The notes beneath the pieces are model-generated. The model worked only from the letters and a program-made list of their open reading frames with translations, was not told the origin of the DNA and did not search any database. Shown here piece after piece: positions 1 to 6,086 of a DNA stretch of 8,811 bases (positions are counted from its first letter, which is position 1; each line of letters begins with the position of its first letter). The position numbers were made by a program, and so were the translations under genes. Origin of the DNA: an uncultured Blautia sp. (GTDB lineage Bacteria > Bacillota > Clostridia > Lachnospirales > Lachnospiraceae); NCBI RefSeq assembly GCF_937880195.1, contig NZ_CALFLA010000090.1, positions 1-8,811 of the forward strand, read 5' to 3'.

Positions 1-5
1 AATTA

Positions 6-41
6 CAAAGCCCCTGCCGGATTTCCCCGGCAGGGGCTTTG
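6..41 (-). terminator. Rho-independent terminator of the trpS-cyclophilin transcript
   Basis: A perfect 15-bp inverted repeat (6-20 with 27-41) encloses a 6-nt loop. It begins 20 bp beyond the stop codon of the leftward prolyl isomerase gene. On the leftward transcript the stem ends in CTTTG followed by TAATT, where the window stops, so the full U-tract cannot be seen. The GC-rich core (GCCCCTGCCGG) and its position support termination of the leftward unit. Confidence 0.85.
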
Positions 42-60
42 TCGCTTGCATTTCTTTTTG

Positions 61-792
61 TTAATCTAATATTTCAATCTTTTCGATTACAGGCTGTTCC
101 TCAGAAGGGATCGTTCCATTATTATCTACTGGGGAAGCGTCCTTACAGATCTGATCTACAACTTCCATCCCCTCTGTCACATGACCGAAACCTGCATAGT
201 CTCCGTCCAGGAAAGTGCTGTCCTCATGAACAATGAAGAACTGGGAGCTGGCGCTGTCCGGGTCTGTGGCTCTTGCCATGGAAATAACGCCTCTTGTATG
301 GGAGATATTGTTTTCCACTCCATTGCTGGCAAACTCGCCCTTGATATCCTGGTCAGAGCCGCCTGTTCCGTTGCCAAGAGGATCTCCTCCCTGGATCATA
401 AAACCGTCCATGATCCTCCAGAAGGTCAGACCGTCGTAAAATCCATCCTGAGCCAGCTTCACAAAGTTTGTAACAGTAATAGGCGCAGTATCTGCATCCA
501 GTTCCACCTGGATATCACCATAGTCGTGAATGCTGATCTTCGCATGATGGATGCCAGTCAGCTCGCTGCTGGTGTCAAGAGCTGCTGTTTCGCCCTCCTG
601 CAAAGCCTCTTCCTCGTCAGTACCGTCGCTGAATCCAGCCTTTTCCGCCTCTTCGTCGCTAACTGTCTCTCCCTTTTTATCTGCTGCATTTTCTGTTTTT
701 GTTTCCTGGGACGTTTCCTTTTGTCCACATCCTGTCATCATTCCTGCTGCCAGAACTGCTGTCAGTAAAACTGCCAGAGCTTTTTGTTTCAT
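61..792 (-). CDS. Cyclophilin-type peptidyl-prolyl cis-trans isomerase lipoprotein
   Basis: This is a surface-anchored prolyl isomerase that would help fold exported proteins. The 243-residue product starts with a lipoprotein signal peptide (KQK, then a hydrophobic stretch, then MTGC with Cys22 as the lipidated residue). Residues 23-80 form a low-complexity, acidic Glu/Asp/Thr-rich linker. The cyclophilin domain spans about 83-243. Signature residues are visible: FWRIMDGFMIQGGD (124-137) gives the catalytic Arg126 and the pocket residues Phe131, Met132 and Gln134, and SSQFF (182-186) is the second signature. The human CypA Trp121 position is Phe194, as is common in bacterial cyclophilins, which predicts weak cyclosporin binding. 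The start is fixed by AGGAGG (801-806) 8 nt upstream. It lies 60 bp downstream of trpS on the same strand with no terminator or convincing promoter between them, so co-transcription is likely. The family call is secure; the client proteins are unknown. Confidence 0.95.
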   Translation of the reverse strand: MKQKALAVLLTAVLAAGMMTGCGQKETSQETKTENAADKKGETVSDEEAEKAGFSDGTDEEEALQEGETAALDTSSELTGIHHAKISIHDYGDIQVELDADTAPITVTNFVKLAQDGFYDGLTFWRIMDGFMIQGGDPLGNGTGGSDQDIKGEFASNGVENNISHTRGVISMARATDPDSASSQFFIVHEDSTFLDGDYAGFGHVTEGMEVVDQICKDASPVDNNGTIPSEEQPVIEKIEILD

Positions 793-852
793 GTTATTTT
801 CCTCCTCGTTTTATGTTTCTGTCTGCCGGAGATTCCTCTTTCCCTTATATGC

Positions 853-1857
853 TTAACGGATTCTGTCCGGGAAGCCCACTTTTCTCTGAACCTTACGAAG
901 AGTCTTTGTGGCATAATAATTAGCCTTCTCTGCGTTTTCTTTAATAATAGAATCAATATATGCCTTATCTTTAAAAAGTCTTGCATACTCATCCTGAAGA
1001 GGCTTCAATACAGAGATCACGGCTTCTGCAACTGCAGGCTTAAGCACACCGTAGCCCTGACCCTCAAACTCCTTTACAGCCTCGTCCGGTGTTTTTCCAG
1101 TACATGCACAGTAAATGTCAATGAGATTCTTTACTCCCGGCTGTTCGTCACGGTAGCAGATACATCCTTCTGAATCTGTTACGGCACGTTTAAATTTACG
1201 CATGATCGTATCTGGATCGTCCATAAGATAAATACTTGCGTTTGGATTCTCATCAGATTTGGACATTTTCTTTGAGGGGTCCTGAAGGCTCATGATCTTT
1301 GCGCCCACCTTGCCTACATAAGCTTCCGGAACTGTAAATACGTCTCCGTAAATATTATTAAAACGCTCTGCCACGTTTCTGGTAAGCTCCAGATGCTGCA
1401 TCTGATCAATTCCTACAGGAACCACATCCGCCTGATAAAGAAGAATATCTGCAGCCATCAATACCGGATAAGTAAAAAGACCTGCATTAATATTGTCTGC
1501 ATGTTTGGAAGCCTTATCCTTAAACTGAGTCATACGGTTCAGCTCGCCCATATAGGTAAAGCAGTTTAAGATCCATGCCAGCTCTGCATGACCGGAAACA
1601 TGAGACTGATAATAAATACAGTTTTTCTTCGGGTCAAGTCCTGCCGCAATATAAAGGGTCAGAAGGCTGCGGGCTCTCTTTCGAAGCTCTGCCGGATCCT
1701 GACGCACGGTAATCGAATGAAGATCCACTACACTGTAAAAGCATTCGTATTCATCACTTAAAGTCAGCCAGTTTTTTAAAGCGCCAAGATAATTTCCAAG
1801 TGTGAGATTACCTGTTGCCTGCATACCGCTGAATAAAACTTTTTTTCCATCAATCAT
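853..1857 (-). CDS. trpS: Tryptophanyl-tRNA synthetase
   Basis: A class I aminoacyl-tRNA synthetase that charges tRNA-Trp with tryptophan in the cytoplasm. Its 334 residues match the usual bacterial TrpRS length. The N-terminal FSGMQATG and TLGNYLGA (residues 19-26) hold the HIGH-equivalent ATP-binding site. GIDQMQHLELTR (149-160) is the characteristic tryptophan/ATP-site segment. KKMSKSDENP (196-205) contains an intact KMSKS loop. The C-terminal half is the helical anticodon-binding region. The start codon follows AGAGGTG (1864-1870) at normal spacing. It is transcribed away from luxS from a promoter at 1921-1949. The predicted leader is only about 55 nt, too short for the T-box that often controls tRNA synthetase genes in Firmicutes, so expression here is probably constitutive or controlled some other way. 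It probably reads through into the cyclophilin gene. Confidence 0.98.
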   Translation of the reverse strand: MIDGKKVLFSGMQATGNLTLGNYLGALKNWLTLSDEYECFYSVVDLHSITVRQDPAELRKRARSLLTLYIAAGLDPKKNCIYYQSHVSGHAELAWILNCFTYMGELNRMTQFKDKASKHADNINAGLFTYPVLMAADILLYQADVVPVGIDQMQHLELTRNVAERFNNIYGDVFTVPEAYVGKVGAKIMSLQDPSKKMSKSDENPNASIYLMDDPDTIMRKFKRAVTDSEGCICYRDEQPGVKNLIDIYCACTGKTPDEAVKEFEGQGYGVLKPAVAEAVISVLKPLQDEYARLFKDKAYIDSIIKENAEKANYYATKTLRKVQRKVGFPDRIR

Positions 1858-1920
1858 GATCTACACCTCTCTAGCTGATATCTTTTCCGGGTCTTATGGA
1901 ACCCTTTGGAATTAACTATC

Positions 1921-1949
1921 AGTTTAACATTCTATAAAACCAAAGTCAA
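1921..1949 (-). promoter_or_regulatory. Sigma-A-type promoter for trpS
   Basis: Reading leftward, TTGACT (1949-1944) and TAAACT (1926-1921) are separated by exactly 17 bp. Transcription would start near 1914, giving a leader of about 55 nt. The -35 box is close to consensus and the -10 is moderate. Assigned by eye. Confidence 0.65.
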
Positions 1950-1961
1950 TGTGTTAGAATC

Positions 1962-1990
1962 TTGTTTATTCTCCTCAGCTCTGCTAAAAT
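1962..1990 (+). promoter_or_regulatory. Sigma-A-type promoter for luxS
   Basis: TTGTTT (1962-1967) and TAAAAT (1985-1990) are separated by 17 bp. The start would be near 1997, only about 26 nt before the luxS start codon. That leaves room for little more than the ribosome binding site AGGAGG, so no SAM or other riboswitch fits. The -35 box lies 12 bp from the divergent trpS -35 box, so the two promoters share one small region. Confidence 0.65.
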
Positions 1991-2022
1991 AAAGGTATCA
2001 TATTTTATCAGGAGGAACATTC

Positions 2023-2502
2023 ATGAAAAAAATCGCAAGTTTTACCATAGACCACATCAAGCTGCAGCCTGGAATCTATGTATCCCGCAAGGATTATCTG
2101 GGCGATCAGGTGATCACAACCTTTGATATCCGTATGACTTCTCCTAATGAAGAGCCTGTTATGAACACAGCAGAGCTTCATGCCATGGAACATCTGGCTG
2201 CCACCTTTCTCCGCAACCATGAGGAATTTGGCTCAAAAGTGATCTACTGGGGGCCCATGGGATGCCGTACCGGAAATTATCTTCTTCTCTCAGGGAATCT
2301 AACATCCAGGGATATCGTGGGACTGATGACAGAAATGTTTGAATTTATCCGTGATTTTGAGGGTGATATCCCCGGCGCTTCTGCAAAAGACTGCGGCAAT
2401 TATCTGGATATGAACCTGAACATGGCCAAATATCTGGCTGACAAATTCCTTAGGGAGGTTCTCTATAACATTAGCGACGACCGTCTTGTATACCCGGAAT
2501 AA
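2023..2502 (+). CDS. luxS: S-ribosylhomocysteine lyase (LuxS)
   Basis: A cytoplasmic metalloenzyme of the activated methyl cycle. It cleaves S-ribosylhomocysteine into homocysteine and 4,5-dihydroxy-2,3-pentanedione, the precursor of the AI-2 signal. The 159-residue length is typical. The metal site is complete: HAMEH gives His53 and His57 with Glu56, and KDCGNY gives Cys124. The catalytic cysteine is Cys81 in GPMGCRTG. The conserved substrate-site segments FDIRM (34-38) and the N-terminal SFTIDH (6-11) are present. An ideal GGAGG lies at 2011-2015, just before the ATG. The gene stands alone with its own promoter, and its nucleosidase partner (mtn/pfs) is not in the window. It runs into a bidirectional terminator shared with the SH3 lipoprotein gene. 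All residues needed for activity appear intact. Confidence 0.98.
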   Translation: MKKIASFTIDHIKLQPGIYVSRKDYLGDQVITTFDIRMTSPNEEPVMNTAELHAMEHLAATFLRNHEEFGSKVIYWGPMGCRTGNYLLLSGNLTSRDIVGLMTEMFEFIRDFEGDIPGASAKDCGNYLDMNLNMAKYLADKFLREVLYNISDDRLVYPE

Positions 2503-2516
2503 AAGAACTATTATAC

Positions 2517-2560
2517 AAAAAAGACCAGAGCCATTCCTTTTAAATAGGAGCTCTGGTCTT
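2517..2560. terminator. Bidirectional terminator between luxS and the SH3 lipoprotein gene
   Basis: An 11-bp inverted repeat (AAGACCAGAGC at 2521-2531 with its complement at 2550-2560) has an A-run at 2517-2520 on one side and a T-rich stretch (CTTTATTCTTT) on the other. Rightward transcripts from luxS and leftward transcripts from the lipoprotein gene would both form a stem followed by uridines. The loop may extend the helix with TCCT/AGGA. It begins 14 bp after the luxS stop. Confidence 0.88.
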
Positions 2561-2569
2561 CTTTATTCT

Positions 2570-3025
2570 TTACTGAGCCGCCGCCTGATCTGCTGCCGGC
2601 GCTGCCGCCTGATCTGCAGTCATATACTGGGCGCTTACATATCCCTTCTGGCCTTCCCAGTCTACCTCATACCACTGATTGTCTTCGCTGACACCGGTAA
2701 CGGTAAGAGCTGTTCCTGCCGGTACGCCCTTAATCACATTCAGCTGTTCCGTAGTACAATCCTGACGGATATTTACGTCTGTCGTTGCGTAGTAAGTACC
2801 GTCCTTCTTAATGATCTTCACACCGCTTGCAGTCTGGGAAACCTCCGGTGTAGGAGTTGCTGTCACTGCCGGAGTAGGCGTAACCTCTGGGGTAGGAGTG
2901 GCAGTCGGTGTTGGAGTTGCCTTTATCACAGTTACGGTAGAGTCCTCTCCCCCTGTGCTGTAGCCGCAGCCGGAAGCAAGGAGAGTAAGCCCTGCCAGTG
3001 CAATCAGTAATCTGGATTTCTTCAT
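2570..3025 (-). CDS. SH3-domain lipoprotein with Thr-Pro-rich linker
   Basis: A predicted cell-surface lipoprotein of 151 residues. The signal peptide ends in LASGC, with Cys20 as the lipidated residue. Residues 36-62 are a Thr-Pro repeat linker (ATPTPTATPTPEV-like units), typical of wall-spanning spacers. Residues about 78-136 resemble a bacterial SH3 (SH3b) domain: a TTDVNIRQ start, hydrophobic strands around GTALTVTGV, then WYEVDWEGQKGYVSAQYM. Such domains often bind peptidoglycan or other wall polymers, but no catalytic domain is attached here. The C-terminus has two ADQAAA repeats (137-142 and 145-150), encoded by a 14-bp direct DNA repeat. AAGGAGGA (3041-3034) lies 8 nt before the start codon. 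A promoter candidate is at 3056-3085 and the shared terminator at 2517-2560. The architecture is clear; the ligand and role are unknown. Confidence 0.9.
   Translation of the reverse strand: MKKSRLLIALAGLTLLASGCGYSTGGEDSTVTVIKATPTPTATPTPEVTPTPAVTATPTPEVSQTASGVKIIKKDGTYYATTDVNIRQDCTTEQLNVIKGVPAGTALTVTGVSEDNQWYEVDWEGQKGYVSAQYMTADQAAAPAADQAAAQ
2580..2617. repeat. 14-bp direct repeat encoding the ADQAAA tail of the lipoprotein
   Basis: GCCGCCTGATCTGC occurs at 2580-2593 and again at 2604-2617, 24 bp apart and therefore in frame. It encodes the duplicated Ala-Asp-Gln-Ala units at the C-terminus of the SH3 lipoprotein. It looks like a local in-frame duplication and could vary in copy number between strains. 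Confidence 0.7.
2840..2920 (-). repeat. Degenerate Thr-Pro repeat tract within the lipoprotein gene
   Basis: Codons 36-62 of the SH3 lipoprotein alternate Thr/Ala and Pro with occasional Glu-Val, giving a degenerate short-period DNA repeat. It encodes a flexible, extended spacer between the lipid anchor and the SH3 domain. Length variation between related strains would be expected. Confidence 0.7.
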
Positions 3026-3055
3026 AAGAATCTTCCTCCTTTATAGCATATCACC

Positions 3056-3085
3056 ATGATACCCCATACCCGGCCTAATATGCAA
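3056..3085 (-). promoter_or_regulatory. Candidate promoter for the SH3 lipoprotein gene
   Basis: Reading leftward, TTGCAT (3085-3080) and TATCAT (3061-3056) are separated by 18 bp, just after the hydG stop codon. Initiation near 3048 would place the strong AAGGAGGA close to the 5' end. I see no U-tract terminator after hydG, so hydG transcripts may also read through this gene to the terminator at 2517-2560. Confidence 0.5.
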
Positions 3086-3106
3086 GTCTTTTTTGCTATT
3101 CTGCTG

Positions 3107-4525
3107 TCAGAATCGGAAATCTCTCTTTCCTTTTTCAATCTCTTCCAGATTTTTTGCGCAGATTTCTCTTGTCTTTTCCCTTTCTACATTCTGAAGTTCC
3201 CTCTCGATCACCTTCAGGCCTTTTTCCCTGGTTTCCGGGGAAGCATAGTCTTCCAGGTATTCCTTTAAGGTCATAAGAGCGTTAGGGTGGCAGCAGTTGG
3301 CGATCTGTCCGCTTTTTACCAGAGACATGAAACGGTCGCCTGTACGTCCCTCTCTATAGCAAGCTGTACAGAAGCTTGGGATATATCCCAGTTCCAAGAG
3401 CCAGTTTACCACCTCATCAAGAGTACGTCTGTCGCTAACGTCAAACTGTGAGGAATTGTCCTCCTCTGCCTCTTCTTCTGCATATCCTCCTACAGAGGTC
3501 CTGGATCCGCCGCTGATCTGGGAAATTCCAAGATCAAGAACCTTTTCTCTGCATTTCTGGGATTCACGGGTAGAAATGATCATTCCTGTATAGGGAACTG
3601 CAATACGGATCACAGCCACAATCTTCTGGAACGTCTCATCTGGAACTGCATTGGTAAAGTCTTTTGTATCAATATCATCTGCCGGACAGATACGAGGAAC
3701 ACTAATGGTATGAGGACCTACGCCAAAACGTGCCTCCAGATGCTCCGCATGCATAAGGATTCCTACAAAATCATATCGGTATGTTTCCAGTCCAAAGAGA
3801 ACGCCGCAGCCTACGTCGTCAATTCCCGCTTCCATAGCACGGTCCATGGCCTCTGTATGATAAGCATAATCGCTTTTTGGTCCTGTAGGATGAAGAGCCT
3901 CATAGCTTTCTTTGTTATATGTTTCCTGGAAAAGAATATAGGTTCCGATACCTGCTTCTTTTAATTTTCTGTAGTTTTCTACGGTTGTAGCTGCAATATT
4001 TACATTGACACGGCGGATCGCGCCGTTTTTGTGCTTAATTCCATAAATCGTTTTAATGCTTTCCAGTATGTACTCAATAGGATTGTTTTTCGGATCCTCT
4101 CCTGTTTCCAGGGCAAGACGTTTATGTCCCATGTCCTGAAGAGCGATCACCTCCTGGCGGATTTCCTCCTGAGTCAGTTTTTTGCGGCGGATATGCTTAT
4201 TCTTTGCATGGTAAGGGCAGTACACACATCCATTGATGCAGTAATTTGAAAGATAAAGAGGCGCAAACATAACAATTCTATTTCCATAGAATTTCTGCTT
4301 GATCTCTTTTGCCACATGATACATTTTATCAATCAGTTCAGGATCGTCGCATTCCAGAAGAAGGGCTGCCTCTCTGTGGCTTAATCCTTTACAGTCTCTT
4401 GCCCTTTCTATCAGCGCCTGGATCATTTCTTTATTGTTTTTGTTTTTTCTAGCGTACTCCAGAGAATCCAGGATTTCCTGATGGTCAATAAATTCTTCTG
4501 CCTTTGATGATTTTGGATTATACAT
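3107..4525 (-). CDS. hydG: [FeFe]-hydrogenase maturase HydG (radical SAM tyrosine lyase)
   Basis: HydG splits L-tyrosine into p-cresol and dehydroglycine, from which it makes the CO and cyanide ligands of the H-cluster. It delivers them as an Fe(CO)2(CN)-cysteine synthon. The 472-residue product has the family length. The radical SAM cluster motif CINGCVYC gives Cys96, Cys100 and Cys103 (CX3CX2C). The HydG-specific C-terminal auxiliary cluster motif is present: CTAC (Cys386, Cys389) and Cys412 within NCCHPN, the CX2CX22C pattern that separates HydG from the related ThiH. LALETGEDP (137-145) is a radical SAM core motif of the GGE type. The start follows an AGAGAGG ribosome site. It is the last gene of the operon, 17 bp after hydE. 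A small ATTCTG/CAGAAT hairpin (3098-3113) overlaps the stop codon but lacks a U-tract. Confidence 0.97.
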   Translation of the reverse strand: MYNPKSSKAEEFIDHQEILDSLEYARKNKNNKEMIQALIERARDCKGLSHREAALLLECDDPELIDKMYHVAKEIKQKFYGNRIVMFAPLYLSNYCINGCVYCPYHAKNKHIRRKKLTQEEIRQEVIALQDMGHKRLALETGEDPKNNPIEYILESIKTIYGIKHKNGAIRRVNVNIAATTVENYRKLKEAGIGTYILFQETYNKESYEALHPTGPKSDYAYHTEAMDRAMEAGIDDVGCGVLFGLETYRYDFVGILMHAEHLEARFGVGPHTISVPRICPADDIDTKDFTNAVPDETFQKIVAVIRIAVPYTGMIISTRESQKCREKVLDLGISQISGGSRTSVGGYAEEEAEEDNSSQFDVSDRRTLDEVVNWLLELGYIPSFCTACYREGRTGDRFMSLVKSGQIANCCHPNALMTLKEYLEDYASPETREKGLKVIERELQNVEREKTREICAKNLEEIEKGKRDFRF

Positions 4526-4542
4526 ATTTTTTCCTCTCTTTT

Positions 4543-5580
4543 TTATTTTTTATAGTCTCCACGATCTATTACTATTTTACAGCCAATGGCTTCCATACGT
4601 TTCTTCAAATGATCTACGCACTCTGCCGCCTCGTCTCCGTCTGACAGCTTGCCGTTATAAAGCATATATTTTTTTCGCACGGAAGGAGGCGATAAATTCG
4701 GCATCACTACATTTGCCCCTGAAAGGATTCCAAGCTCCCGCCCTTTTGGATGGATGGTTCCAAGGGCTGTAGTAGCAGGAAGCAGACTATTTGGAAGAAG
4801 AAGGCGGATAAGCGCCAGATAAAAAAGGGTATCTTCCATACTGCCGTTCTGTCTGTCTCCAAAAGGTGTATCCTTATGAGCGATAAAAGGACCGATCCCT
4901 ACCATTTCAGGATTCAACTCCTTTAAAAATAAGAAATCCTCTGCCAGGGTTTCCGGCGTCTGCCCCGGAGAGCCTACCATAAATCCTGCCCCTGTCTGAA
5001 ACCCCAGGCTTTTTAATGTAAAAAGACACTCTTTTCGACAAGCAAGCGAAAGTCTTTGAGGATGAAGCAGTCGATAATGATCTGGATCTGCTGTTTCATG
5101 ACGAAGAAGATAGCGATCTGCCCCTGCTTCCCGTAACCTCTGATATTCGTCTTTTGTTTTTTCTCCCACAGACAAGGTAATGGCGCAGTCAGGATATCCT
5201 TTTCGGATCTTTTGTATCAGCCGTACAAGTTTTTCTTCCGTAAAAAAACCGTCCTCTCCTCCCTGGAGTACAAAAGTCCGAAAACCAAGTTCGTATCCTT
5301 CTTTGCAGCAGGAAAGAATCTCTTCCTCCGTAAGCCGATAGCGGACTGCTTTCTGATTACTTTTGCGTATTCCGCAATAATAGCAGTCATTTTTGCAGTA
5401 ATTGGTAAACTCGATCAGCCCGCGGATAAAAATACGGTTTCCATATATCTCCTGCCTCACTTTTCCGGCAAGCTCTCTTGCGTATAATTCCTCTTTTTCT
5501 GTTCTGTCTCTGATAAGAGACACCCACTCTTTTTTTGTAAGGCTGCCGGTTTCATGCAGCCTGTCGATCAGCTCTTTCAT
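4543..5580 (-). CDS. hydE: [FeFe]-hydrogenase maturase HydE (radical SAM)
   Basis: HydE is a radical SAM enzyme that acts on the Fe(CO)2(CN)-cysteine product of HydG on the way to the [2Fe] subcluster assembled on HydF. The 345-residue protein matches the family. The cluster motif CKNDCYYC supplies Cys62, Cys66 and Cys69 (CX3CX2C). LQGGEDG (105-111) is the GGE-type SAM-binding motif, and MVGSPGQTPE (201-210) and IGPFIAHKDTPFG (229-241) fit HydE rather than biotin synthase. The accessory cluster cysteines near the C-terminus of Thermotoga HydE do not form a triad here (only Cys321 and Cys334 are nearby); that site is known to be dispensable. The start codon overlaps the stop of the upstream regulator gene as ATGA (5580-5577), and GGAGAAGG lies within the end of that gene, so translation is probably coupled. 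hydG follows; hydF is elsewhere. Confidence 0.96.
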   Translation of the reverse strand: MKELIDRLHETGSLTKKEWVSLIRDRTEKEELYARELAGKVRQEIYGNRIFIRGLIEFTNYCKNDCYYCGIRKSNQKAVRYRLTEEEILSCCKEGYELGFRTFVLQGGEDGFFTEEKLVRLIQKIRKGYPDCAITLSVGEKTKDEYQRLREAGADRYLLRHETADPDHYRLLHPQRLSLACRKECLFTLKSLGFQTGAGFMVGSPGQTPETLAEDFLFLKELNPEMVGIGPFIAHKDTPFGDRQNGSMEDTLFYLALIRLLLPNSLLPATTALGTIHPKGRELGILSGANVVMPNLSPPSVRKKYMLYNGKLSDGDEAAECVDHLKKRMEAIGCKIVIDRGDYKK

Positions 5581-5837
5581 GTTTCCTTCTCCGTTATTTT
5601 AGAATAAACCGTTTTGCTGGATACTCCCTTCAGCATTCCCAGCTTACCGGAAAGGGCGCTGATCTTTTCCTGAGGCGCATCCAGGATCACACTGATCACA
5701 GACACTCCCCTCTCACGGTAGGGAACTCCCATTCTTCCTACTATATATTCGCCGTATTCATGAAGAATCCGGTTAAGCTCTTCGCTTTTTGCGCGGTCCT
5801 CTACAATAATGGCGATTACTGCAATTCTTGTTTCCAT
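5577..5837 (-). CDS. TM1266-family iron-only hydrogenase system putative regulator
   Basis: This small 86-residue protein belongs to the family represented by Thermotoga maritima TM1266, which is regularly found beside hydE and hydG. The segment METRIAVIAIIVED, a helix (SEELNRILHEYGEYIVGRMG), then VSVISVILDAPQEKISALSGKLGMLKGVSSKTVYSK fits an ACT/ferredoxin-like beta-alpha-beta-beta-alpha-beta fold. This resembles the ligand-binding domain of NikR but has no DNA-binding domain. A sensor or effector role is inferred from fold and context; no biochemical role is firmly established. AAGGGAGTG (5850-5842) precedes the ATG. It is the first gene of the hyd operon and overlaps hydE by 4 bp. The leader upstream of it has terminator-like hairpins, one directly abutting this ribosome binding site. 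Confidence 0.9.
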   Translation of the reverse strand: METRIAVIAIIVEDRAKSEELNRILHEYGEYIVGRMGVPYRERGVSVISVILDAPQEKISALSGKLGMLKGVSSKTVYSKITEKET

Positions 5838-5850
5838 ATAACACTCCCTT

Positions 5851-5881
5851 AAACAAAAATCCGATGCCGGAGGGACATCGG
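5851..5881 (-). terminator. Leader hairpin and U-tract abutting the regulator's ribosome binding site
   Basis: On the leftward strand CCGATG (5881-5876) pairs with CATCGG (5866-5861). Adding CC/GG around a single bulged base gives an 8-bp stem with a 4-nt loop. It is followed at once by ATTTTTGTTT, the form of an intrinsic terminator. The Shine-Dalgarno AAGGGAGTG begins at the next base (5850). It therefore lies inside the 5' leader of the hyd operon, upstream of its first gene, and would act as an attenuator or an initiation-blocking hairpin rather than an end-of-gene terminator. Confidence 0.6.
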
Positions 5882-5943
5882 AAATAAATGGTGATAACCA
5901 AAAAACTGCTGATTTTCTGCAGCAGCATCGGGTCTATTTATTT
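5882..5943 (-). promoter_or_regulatory. Long-range leader helix enclosing two hairpins (candidate switch fold)
   Basis: AAATAAAT and its exact complement (5936-5943 with 5882-5889) form an 8-bp A/U helix on the leftward RNA. It encloses the CTGCTG/CAGCAG terminator hairpin and a small TGGT/ACCA hairpin (tetraloop, about 5890-5899), giving a possible three-way junction. In addition, CCGATGC (5931-5925) is exactly complementary to GCATCGG in the downstream terminator region apart from the overlap set by the bulge, so it competes with that hairpin's own 5' arm. These are direct complementarities; function is inferred. I do not recognise a known riboswitch class. Confidence 0.4.
5900..5925 (-). 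terminator. First leader terminator upstream of the hyd operon
   Basis: On the leftward strand CTGCTG (5925-5920), an 8-nt loop and CAGCAG (5911-5906) form a perfect 6-bp stem, extendable by a G-U pair, followed directly by six uridines (5905-5900). No gene ends upstream on this strand inside the region. The gene on the far side is transcribed in the opposite direction. It therefore appears to sit in the hyd operon leader, as expected for transcription attenuation. Confidence 0.6.
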
Positions 5944-5995
5944 ACAGATATCCATTCTTCGCAGGCGTCTGCCTTAAAAGTCCGGTATATAAGCT

Positions 5996-6030
5996 AAAAT
6001 ATCATAGATCTCCGGCAAAAACAAGCACAA
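5996..6030 (-). promoter_or_regulatory. Candidate promoter(s) for the TM1266-hydE-hydG operon
   Basis: Two overlapping leftward candidates are visible: TTGTGC (6030-6025) with TATGAT (6006-6001), 18-bp spacer; and TTGTTT (6024-6019) with TATTTT (6001-5996), 17-bp spacer. Either would start transcription near 5988-5995 and produce a leader of about 150 nt. Neither matches consensus strongly, so activator help or weak constitutive use is possible. I saw no clear Rex-type or other palindromic operator. Confidence 0.45.
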
Positions 6031-6086
6031 TGTTCAAAACTTCCTGATAAAAATATCTTTTTATGTATACTTTGACTAGTGTTTCA

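Noticed and set aside
181..768. Open frame of 195 codons on the + strand, opposite the cyclophilin gene
   Set aside because: It is fully antisense to a gene with clear signature motifs, shows no recognisable domain and has no ribosome binding site. The Cys/Ser-rich composition is typical of a shadow frame.
1858..1920. T-box riboswitch in front of trpS
   Set aside because: The leader from the best promoter is about 55 nt, far too short for a T-box, and no specifier-loop or terminator/antiterminator pair is visible.
1997..2022. SAM riboswitch upstream of luxS
   Set aside because: Only about 26 nt separate the predicted transcription start from the ATG, with no structured element.
2486..3010. 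Open frame of 174 codons on the + strand, opposite the SH3 lipoprotein gene
   Set aside because: It overlaps the luxS end, crosses the bidirectional terminator and has Arg/Cys-rich nonsense composition. The opposite strand has a lipobox, an SH3 domain and a strong ribosome site.
5945..5960. Leader peptide MDICK on the leftward strand upstream of the hyd operon
   Set aside because: It has only five codons, no ribosome binding site at a workable distance, and a single Cys codon, so it is indistinguishable from chance.
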